This document shows, piece by piece, positions 1 to 5,071 of a stretch of DNA of 5,071 bases. Within the stretch, counting starts at the first letter, position 1, and each line of letters begins with the position of its first letter. Source of the stretch: Cytophagaceae bacterium. Its GTDB lineage: Bacteria > Bacteroidota > Bacteroidia > Cytophagales > Spirosomataceae. Position numbers and translations under genes: made by a program. The notes below the pieces were generated by a model, which made no database searches, was not told where the DNA came from, and saw nothing but the letters and a program-made list of their open reading frames with translations. The stretch spans positions 1 to 5,071 of the forward strand of contig CANIYB010000189.1 of the NCBI GenBank assembly GCA_947471105.1. The letters run 5' to 3'.

Positions 1-1
1 A

Positions 2-1285
2 TTTGCGCCCGGGGATCAGACGCGCGGGTACCAACGATTAATCATGGAATTAAACGATTGGTTATGTGAGATTACCCGTTTTGCGGCGATGTCCATGCAA
101 CCAAACTCTGGAGCACAGGGTGAGTATGCGGGTTTAATGGTAATCCGTGCCTATCATGCCTCGAGAGGCGATTCCCATCGAAATATTGCCTTAATTCCTT
201 CCTCGGCACATGGAACAAATCCAGCCTCAGCCGTGATGGCGGGCATGAAAGTTATCGTGACTGCTTGTGATGCCCATGGCAACATCGATGTGGCCGACTT
301 GCGTGCCAAGGCGGAAGAACACAAAGATTCTTTGGCTTGCTTAATGGTCACATATCCGAGTACCCATGGCGTTTTTGAAGAATCCATTCAAGAAATTTGC
401 CAAATGATTCATGATTTTGGCGGACAAGTTTACATGGATGGTGCCAATATGAACGCTCAGGTAGGATTAACTTCCCCAGCGACCATCGGTGCCGATGTAT
501 GTCATTTAAATTTACATAAGACTTTTTGTATTCCTCACGGAGGCGGTGGTCCTGGAATGGGGCCCATTGGCGTCGCCAGGCAATTAGTTCCTTTTTTACC
601 TGGTCACGTAATGACTGATTCAGTAGCCGCAGAATCGCATGGAGCCGTTTCAGCTGCGCCAGTAGGATCTGCCAGTATTTTAGCGATCTCTTACGCATAC
701 ATTGCCATGATGGGAGGAGAAGGATTGACAAGAGCTACGGAAACAGCGATTTTAAATGCTAATTACATCAAAGCACGTTTAGAAAAAGAATTCCCAATTC
801 TATATACAGGTTCTCAAGGCCGTTGCGCACATGAGATGATTGTGGATTGTAGACCCTTTAAAATTTCTGCTGGTGTAGAGGCCGAAGACATAGCTAAGCG
901 ACTAATGGATTATGGTTTCCATGCTCCTACCCTATCATTTCCAGTGGCTGGCACCCTGATGATCGAACCGACAGAATCAGAAAACAAAGACGAGTTAGAT
1001 CGTTTTTGCGATGCCCTATTGAGCATCCGGGAAGAAATTAGAGAAGTGGAAAATGGAAGCGCCGACAAACTAAATAATGTGTTGAAAAATGCGCCACATA
1101 CGCAAAACATTGTTTTAATTGGTGAGTGGAATCGCCCTTATACAAGAGAAAAAGCGGTGTTCCCGTTGCCATATGTGAAGTTGGCAAAATTCTGGCCCAC
1201 CGTCTCTCGAATAGATTCGGCCTATGGAGATCGCAATTTGGTTTGTGCCTGCGAGCCGATTTCGAGCTACGTAGAAAACGCGTAA
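2..1285 (+). CDS. gcvP: Glycine dehydrogenase (decarboxylating), P-protein of the glycine cleavage system, C-terminal part (5' end outside window)
   Basis: GcvP uses PLP to decarboxylate glycine and passes the aminomethyl group to lipoylated GcvH in the cytoplasmic glycine cleavage complex. The frame is open from position 2, and the residues before the first ATG at 44 (FAPGDQTRGYQ) already match the family, so ATG 44 is an internal methionine and the true start lies upstream. About 427 residues are visible. From the family's usual ~950-residue length, roughly 535 are missing. Numbering visible residues from position 2, conserved blocks are QPNSGAQGEYAG (33-44), SAHGTNPAS (~68-76), TYPSTHG (117-123), DGANMNAQVG (146-155), the PLP-lysine motif HLNLHKTF with Lys173 (codon 518-520), and the glycine-rich HGGGGPGMGPIG (179-190). 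The C-terminal blocks FPVAGTLMIEPTESE and YGDRNLVCACEPIS are also present. No frameshift or lost key residue is seen. A 202-base gap separates it from the fad genes. Identification is secure from strong recalled similarity to E. coli GcvP. Confidence 0.97.
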   Translation, partial: FAPGDQTRGYQRLIMELNDWLCEITRFAAMSMQPNSGAQGEYAGLMVIRAYHASRGDSHRNIALIPSSAHGTNPASAVMAGMKVIVTACDAHGNIDVADLRAKAEEHKDSLACLMVTYPSTHGVFEESIQEICQMIHDFGGQVYMDGANMNAQVGLTSPATIGADVCHLNLHKTFCIPHGGGGPGMGPIGVARQLVPFLPGHVMTDSVAAESHGAVSAAPVGSASILAISYAYIAMMGGEGLTRATETAILNANYIKARLEKEFPILYTGSQGRCAHEMIVDCRPFKISAGVEAEDIAKRLMDYGFHAPTLSFPVAGTLMIEPTESENKDELDRFCDALLSIREEIREVENGSADKLNNVLKNAPHTQNIVLIGEWNRPYTREKAVFPLPYVKLAKFWPTVSRIDSAYGDRNLVCACEPISSYVENA

Positions 1286-1312
1286 ATTAGGACTCATTTT
1301 TTAATTGTTCAT

Positions 1313-1328
1313 TGCCATTATTTTGGCA
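1313..1328 (+). terminator. Weak candidate terminator hairpin after gcvP
   Basis: Arms TGCCA (1313-1317) and TGGCA (1324-1328) pair perfectly around a 6-base loop, 28 bases after the gcvP stop codon. The downstream sequence is T-rich but interrupted (ATTTATGATTTTG). The 5-bp stem is short for a factor-independent terminator, so this is a position-supported guess. The AT-rich palindrome at 1351-1394, followed by TTTATATTT, could serve the same purpose. Confidence 0.3.
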
Positions 1329-1336
1329 TTTATGAT

Positions 1337-1366
1337 TTTGATTGTGTTTTATAAAATTTAATTTAG
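1337..1366 (+). promoter_or_regulatory. Candidate Bacteroidota-type promoter A for fadN
   Basis: TTTG at 1337-1340 is followed after 18 bases by TAATTTAG at 1359-1366. This matches 7 of 8 positions of the Bacteroidota consensus TTTG (-33) and TAnnTTTG (-7). Transcription would begin within or just after the TATGCTTGCATA palindrome core, so a protein bound there would block it. AT-rich DNA gives such matches easily, so confidence is low. Confidence 0.3.
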
Positions 1367-1394
1367 TATGCTTGCATAACACTTTAAATTTTAT
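1351..1394. promoter_or_regulatory. Composite palindrome, candidate operator of the fadN-fadA operon
   Basis: An 11-bp perfect inverted repeat (ATAAAATTTAA at 1351-1361, TTAAATTTTAT at 1384-1394) encloses a second inverted repeat, TATGC-TT-GCATA (1367-1378). Both are centred at the same point, between 1372 and 1373, and are separated by five positions per side that mostly do not pair. The core lies 110 bases before the fadN start and touches both candidate promoters. A 12-bp near-perfect core with 5-bp arms is the size bound by dimeric repressors such as MarR or TetR family proteins, which commonly control beta-oxidation genes. No such regulator gene is in the window, so the operator role is inference. 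As RNA, the core would form a G-[CUUG]-C closed tetraloop, so a transcript hairpin or a terminator for gcvP are alternatives. Confidence 0.5.
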
Positions 1395-1403
1395 TTATAT
1401 TTA
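1372..1403 (+). promoter_or_regulatory. Candidate Bacteroidota-type promoter B for fadN (alternative)
   Basis: TTG at 1372-1374, inside the palindrome core, is followed after 21 bases by TATATTTA at 1396-1403, which is 7 of 8 to TAnnTTTG. If this is the real promoter, the start site falls near 1410, giving a leader of about 75-80 bases, and the operator core overlaps the -33 box. It competes with promoter A, and the sequence alone does not decide between them. Confidence 0.25.
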
Positions 1404-1409
1404 CTTCTT

Positions 1410-1440
1410 GGCTTTCAAAAACAATAATTCTTTGAAAACC
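1410..1440 (+). repeat. Inverted repeat (possible hairpin) in the fadN leader
   Basis: GG-c-TTTCAAA (1410-1419) pairs with TTTGAAA-a-CC (1431-1440): 9 of 10 positions match, with one mismatch, around an 11-base AT-rich loop. It ends 47 bases before the fadN start. No T-run follows, so it is not a typical terminator. It could be a second protein-binding site or a leader RNA hairpin. Confidence 0.35.
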
Positions 1441-1444
1441 AATG

Positions 1445-1457
1445 TGAGTTAACCTCA
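1445..1457 (+). repeat. Short inverted repeat TGAG-N5-CTCA in the fadN leader
   Basis: TGAG (1445-1448) and CTCA (1454-1457) flank TTAAC and overlap the perfect hexamer palindrome GTTAAC (1448-1453). It is short enough to occur by chance. It is listed because it lies only 4 bases after the previous inverted repeat and 30 bases before the fadN start codon. Confidence 0.2.
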
Positions 1458-1487
1458 TTAAACTATTAAAAACAAATATCATTTCTG

Positions 1488-3893
1488 ATGAATCGTTCAA
1501 TTAAAAAAGTAGCCATACTAGGCTCAGGAATCATGGGCTCACGCATAGCCTGTCATTTCGCAAATATTGGGGTACAGGTACTTCTTTTAGACATCGCGCC
1601 AAAAGAATTGAATGCAGAAGAAGAAGCGAAGGGTTTATCTCTTGAAAGCCCTTTGGTGAAGAATAGGATTGTAAATCTTGCATTCCAACAAACATTAAAA
1701 TCGAAGCCTGCATCTTTATACCAAGCCGGATTTGCGGCCAATATCCAATTAGGAAATTTTGACGATAATTTGTCTGGAATCGTAGATGCCGATTGGATCA
1801 TGGAAGTGGTCGTGGAGAATTTGGCCATCAAAAGATCTTTATATGATCGCGTGGAGCAATTCAGGAAAGAAGGAACTTTAATCACGTCCAATACCTCTGG
1901 AATTCCCATTCATTTAATGGCGGAAGGCCGTTCAGCGGATTTTCAAGCGCATTTTTGCGGAACTCACTTCTTTAATCCTCCCCGTTATTTACGTTTATTA
2001 GAAATCATCCCGACCCCAAAAACAGATCCCGCGGTAGTTGAATTTTTATTGGCCTACGGCGAAACGCAATTGGGCAAAACGACCGTCTTATGTAAGGATA
2101 CACCTGCCTTTATCGCCAACCGCATCGGCGTTTATTCCATGATGCAGACGATGAAAGTGGTGGAAGAATTAGGCCTGACGGTAGAGCAAGTGGATAAATT
2201 GACTTCTAAAGTTGTAGGCCGACCGAAATCCGGCACTTTCCGACTTTCCGATGTTGTGGGTCTAGACACCACGGTCCATGTCGCGAATAATTTGAATGCG
2301 GCGTTAACGGAAGATGAAAGCAAATCGATTTTCGAATTGCCTTCCATGATGCAAAAATTAATGGACAACAAATGGCTTGGTGATAAAACCGGCCAAGGAT
2401 TTTATAAAAAGACCAAAGACGACAAGGGCAAAACGGTCATCTTGAGTTTGGATTTACAAACGTTTGAATACCGGGCGGCCCAACGTGTTTCCTTTGAAAC
2501 GCTGGAACGCTCCAAAGCGATTGATAATCTAGCGGATCGCTTCGCGCTTCTTTTAGCAGGCCAGGATTTAGCCGGTGAGTTTTACCGCAAAACAATCCTT
2601 GATGGTTTCCGCTACGCATCGAACCGGGTACCTGAAATCGCGGATGATTTGGTGAAAATTGACCAAGCTATTTGTGCAGGTTTTGGTTGGGAAATGGGCG
2701 TATTCGAAACTTGGGATGCAATCGGCGTTGAAAAGGCGAATGCGATGATGGCAGATTTAGGTATATCTCCGGCTCCATGGGTAAGTGAGATGTTGGCCCT
2801 CGGCCACTCAACTTTCTACAAAACGGAGGGTGGAAAACGTCTCTATTATGACTTGGCCAGCAAAAGCTATCAAGTTATTCCAGGCCAAGAAAAACAAATC
2901 AGTTTATCGATTCTTAAACCGACTAATACGGTATTTAAAAATGACGATGCGCATATCATCGATTTAGGTGATGGCATCGTAGGTTTGGAATTCCATTCGA
3001 AAATGAACACGATGGGTCAAGGTGTCCTCGAGGGACTTGCCTATGCTATCGAAACGGCGGAAAAAGATTTCCGTGGCTTGGTGATTGGAAATGAATCCAA
3101 CGAAGCTTTTTCGGCGGGTGCGAATTTAGGCATGTTGTACATGTTTGGGATCGAGAAGAAATTCGACGAGGTGAACCAGATGATTGCCACCTTCCAAGAA
3201 TCCATGATGCGCGTTCGCTATTCCAGCATTCCAGTGGTGGTGGCGCCGCATACCTTAGCTTTAGGAGGTGGTTGCGAAATCAATTTACATGCGGATAAAA
3301 TCGTTGCCCATTCAGAGTTGTATATGGGTTTAGTGGAAGTGGGCGTAGGTTTAATCCCAGCGGGTGGTGGAACGAAAGAGATGGCTTTGAGAATGGGAGA
3401 TGCGCGGAGAACGGGGGATGTGGAGTTGAACAGACTCCAACAAGCCTTCATGAATATCGCGACAGCGAAAGTGAGTACTTCTGCACACGAGGCATTGGAA
3501 ATGAACTATTTGCGAACTCAGGATCGCATTGTATTAAACCGAAGCCAAGTCATTAGCGAGGCTAAAAAAGAAGCCATCTTATTAGCGGAAGCTGGATATG
3601 TTCAGAAAAATCGTCGGAGCGATGTCTGGGTCGAAGGCAAGCAAGGCTTGGCTTTGTTTAAGGCGGGCATCCAGGGGATGTTGATGGGCCGATATATTTC
3701 GGAACACGATGCCTTGATCGCAAATAAATTAGCCTTTGCTATATGTGGAGGAGATTTGGATGCGCCCCAACAAGTCACCGAACAATATTTATTGGATCTT
3801 GAGCGTGAAGCATTTTTATCGCTGACAGGAGAACAAAAAACAATGGACAGAATCGGAAGCCTATTAAGTGGCGGAAAACCTTTAAGAAATTAA
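1488..3893 (+). CDS. fadN: FadN-type bifunctional 3-hydroxyacyl-CoA dehydrogenase / enoyl-CoA hydratase
   Basis: This cytoplasmic enzyme catalyses the two middle steps of fatty acid beta-oxidation: enoyl-CoA hydration and NAD-dependent oxidation of L-3-hydroxyacyl-CoA. The 801-residue protein has the dehydrogenase first and the hydratase second, the reverse of E. coli FadB. It resembles Bacillus subtilis FadN (YusL, ~789 residues) end to end, including the shared C-terminus GKPLRN. The Rossmann motif is GSGIMG (12-17), with acidic Asp35 ending the second strand. The dehydrogenase catalytic pair is His160 in THFFNP and Glu172 in LLEI, with SNTS (134-137) and Asn211 in AFIANRIG. The C-terminal dehydrogenase-like helical region spans about 200-420. 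The crotonase domain starts near 485, with the oxyanion segment AGANL (543-547), Glu597 in LGGGCE and Glu617 in LVEVGVG. These two catalytic glutamates are 20 residues apart, as in rat enoyl-CoA hydratase. ATG 1488 is chosen because the N-terminus then aligns with FadN. No Shine-Dalgarno precedes it, as is common in Bacteroidota. Confidence 0.96.
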   Translation: MNRSIKKVAILGSGIMGSRIACHFANIGVQVLLLDIAPKELNAEEEAKGLSLESPLVKNRIVNLAFQQTLKSKPASLYQAGFAANIQLGNFDDNLSGIVDADWIMEVVVENLAIKRSLYDRVEQFRKEGTLITSNTSGIPIHLMAEGRSADFQAHFCGTHFFNPPRYLRLLEIIPTPKTDPAVVEFLLAYGETQLGKTTVLCKDTPAFIANRIGVYSMMQTMKVVEELGLTVEQVDKLTSKVVGRPKSGTFRLSDVVGLDTTVHVANNLNAALTEDESKSIFELPSMMQKLMDNKWLGDKTGQGFYKKTKDDKGKTVILSLDLQTFEYRAAQRVSFETLERSKAIDNLADRFALLLAGQDLAGEFYRKTILDGFRYASNRVPEIADDLVKIDQAICAGFGWEMGVFETWDAIGVEKANAMMADLGISPAPWVSEMLALGHSTFYKTEGGKRLYYDLASKSYQVIPGQEKQISLSILKPTNTVFKNDDAHIIDLGDGIVGLEFHSKMNTMGQGVLEGLAYAIETAEKDFRGLVIGNESNEAFSAGANLGMLYMFGIEKKFDEVNQMIATFQESMMRVRYSSIPVVVAPHTLALGGGCEINLHADKIVAHSELYMGLVEVGVGLIPAGGGTKEMALRMGDARRTGDVELNRLQQAFMNIATAKVSTSAHEALEMNYLRTQDRIVLNRSQVISEAKKEAILLAEAGYVQKNRRSDVWVEGKQGLALFKAGIQGMLMGRYISEHDALIANKLAFAICGGDLDAPQQVTEQYLLDLEREAFLSLTGEQKTMDRIGSLLSGGKPLRN

Positions 3894-3905
3894 TCAATTA
3901 CGAAC

Positions 3906-5071
3906 ATGAATGCATACATAATAGCGGGATATCGTACGGCGGTGGCTAAGGCCAATCGGGGAGGATTTCGCACCATGCGGCCGGATGATTTGGCAGCGGA
4001 AGTGATTAAACATTTAATGGCTCAGGTTCCTTCGGTGGATCCGGCTTTAGTCGACGATTTAATCGTGGGAAATGCGATTCCAGAAGCGGAGCAAGGCATG
4101 CAAATGGCGCGCTACATTTCTTTATTGGCACTCCCAAAAAGTGTTCCTGGATTTATCATCAATCGCTATTGCGGTTCAGGATTGGAAGCGATTGCATTGG
4201 CTTCTGCCAAAGTAGCCTCAGGTATGGCGGATTGTATCATTGCCGGAGGAACGGAATCGATGACGATGTTGCCGATGATGGGTCATAAAACGGTATTGAA
4301 TTACGGAATCGCCAATAAGCACCCTGATTATTACATCGGGATGGGATTGACGGCGGAGGAAGTAAGTAAAAAATACAATGTGACTCGGGAAGAGCAAGAT
4401 GCTTTTTCATTCGCGTCCCATCAAAAAGCCTTAGCAGCGCAGAAAGCAGGCTTATTTACAGACCAAATTGTTCCCATCAAGGTATCTGAGAATTATTTCG
4501 ATGCCAAATCAGGCACGAAAAAAACGCGTGAATGGGTGGTTTCCCAGGACGAAGGTCCACGGGCAGATACCACGTTAGAGGCCTTAGGGAAATTAAAGCC
4601 CGTATTTGCCATGGGTGGTTCGGTGACAGCTGGAAATGCGTCTCAAACATCGGATGGTGCCGCTTTTGTGTTAGTTGTTTCAGAGAAATTTGTGGAACAA
4701 TACAACTTAAAACCGATCGCCAAAATGCTTAGTTATGCTGCAGCGGGCGTGGAGCCGAGTTTAATGGGCATCGGCCCGGTAGAGGCGATTCCGATCGCGC
4801 TGAAAAAAGCAGGATTGAATTTGGAAGACATCGATTTGATCGAATTAAATGAGGCTTTTGCGGCACAATCTTTGGCCGTCATAAAGACCTTAGGGATCGA
4901 CCAAGAAAAGGTCAATGTAAATGGGGGGGCGATTGCCTTAGGACATCCGCTGGGATGTTCAGGGGCGAAATTGTCGATCCAATTGTTCCATGAACTTCGT
5001 CGGCGCAACAAAAAATACGGCATGGTGACTGCTTGTGTAGGGGGTGGCCAAGGAGTGGCGGGTATTTATGA
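3906..5071 (+). CDS. fadA: Acetyl-CoA C-acyltransferase (3-ketoacyl-CoA thiolase), 3' end outside window
   Basis: The enzyme cleaves 3-ketoacyl-CoA with CoA to acetyl-CoA and a shortened acyl-CoA, the last step of each beta-oxidation round. Manual translation from ATG 3906 gives 388 codons without a stop, ending ...GGGQGVAGIY plus two bases of the next codon. Family members run to about 390-395 residues, so only a few residues are missing. All catalytic residues are present: nucleophile Cys89 in NRYCGSG, His347 in NGGAIALGHPLGCSGA (339-354), and Cys377 in TACVGGGQG. AGGTESM (113-119), GNASQTSDGAA and ELNEAF (313-318) are also typical. The start is 12 bases after the fadN stop, too close for an independent promoter, so the two genes are co-transcribed. 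No Shine-Dalgarno is visible, so translational coupling or AT-rich initiation is likely. A biosynthetic acetyl-CoA acetyltransferase is the alternative, but the fadN neighbour favours a degradative role. Confidence 0.95.
   Translation, partial: MNAYIIAGYRTAVAKANRGGFRTMRPDDLAAEVIKHLMAQVPSVDPALVDDLIVGNAIPEAEQGMQMARYISLLALPKSVPGFIINRYCGSGLEAIALASAKVASGMADCIIAGGTESMTMLPMMGHKTVLNYGIANKHPDYYIGMGLTAEEVSKKYNVTREEQDAFSFASHQKALAAQKAGLFTDQIVPIKVSENYFDAKSGTKKTREWVVSQDEGPRADTTLEALGKLKPVFAMGGSVTAGNASQTSDGAAFVLVVSEKFVEQYNLKPIAKMLSYAAAGVEPSLMGIGPVEAIPIALKKAGLNLEDIDLIELNEAFAAQSLAVIKTLGIDQEKVNVNGGAIALGHPLGCSGAKLSIQLFHELRRRNKKYGMVTACVGGGQGVAGIY

Noticed and set aside
44..46. ATG 44 as the start of gcvP
   Set aside because: The frame is open back to position 2 and the 14 codons before it encode family-conserved residues (FAPGDQ..GYQ). 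The gene simply begins outside the window.
348..731. 127-codon open frame on the minus strand inside gcvP
   Set aside because: It lies entirely opposite the most conserved part of gcvP, including the PLP-lysine region, and the translation resembles no family I recognise.
2785..2967. Possible frameshift in fadN, suggested by a + strand frame within it
   Set aside because: The 801-residue frame is continuous and aligns with FadN through this linker between the dehydrogenase and hydratase domains.
3910..3915. ATGCAT palindrome at the fadA start as a second copy of the upstream operator core
   Set aside because: It lies in codons 2-4 of fadA, has no flanking symmetry, and a 6-base match to the core is expected by chance.
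4532..4732. 66-codon + strand frame inside fadA
   Set aside because: It overlaps the intact thiolase frame, which has all catalytic residues. It is an out-of-frame shadow.
4733..5023. 96-codon minus-strand frame opposite the end of fadA
   Set aside because: It is antisense to the conserved NEAF and GHPLGCSGA region of the thiolase and looks like a compositional shadow.
1..5071. Mobile element, CRISPR array, defence system or other undescribed system
   Set aside because: All coding space is accounted for by gcvP, fadN and fadA. No transposase, repeat array, attachment site or unexplained conserved frame is visible.

Overview
The window looks like ordinary chromosomal DNA from a member of the Bacteroidota. 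Three things point there. The 3-hydroxyacyl-CoA dehydrogenase/enoyl-CoA hydratase has the FadN domain order and is followed directly by a thiolase. Neither visible start codon has a Shine-Dalgarno sequence. The one substantial intergenic gap holds possible promoter boxes of the phylum's TTTG / TAnnTTTG type. Genus cannot be assigned from the sequence. All three genes are on the + strand, and two of them run off the window edges.

Layout. Positions 2-1285 carry the C-terminal ~427 residues of GcvP, the PLP-dependent glycine decarboxylase (P-protein) of the glycine cleavage system, with its N-terminal half outside the window. Positions 1286-1487 are a 202-base AT-rich intergenic region rich in inverted repeats. 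The main one is a composite palindrome at 1351-1394, whose outer 11-bp arms and inner 5-bp arms share one centre. It is accompanied by candidate promoter boxes and smaller hairpins. Positions 1488-3893 encode a complete 801-residue FadN-type bifunctional beta-oxidation enzyme. After 12 bases, 3906-5071 encodes a thiolase (FadA type) that is intact for 388 codons and leaves the window a few residues before its expected end.

How the genes work together. FadN hydrates trans-2-enoyl-CoA and oxidises the resulting L-3-hydroxyacyl-CoA to 3-ketoacyl-CoA. FadA then cleaves this with CoA to acetyl-CoA plus a shortened acyl-CoA. The tight spacing implies one transcript, probably continuing downstream (in Bacillus subtilis the equivalent operon is fadN-fadA-fadE). 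GcvP belongs to a separate pathway and is probably a separate transcription unit. The palindrome is the best candidate for control of the fad operon.

I found no mobile element, CRISPR array, RNA gene or sign of an undescribed system. The most interesting signal is the palindromic promoter region, which is a modest finding.
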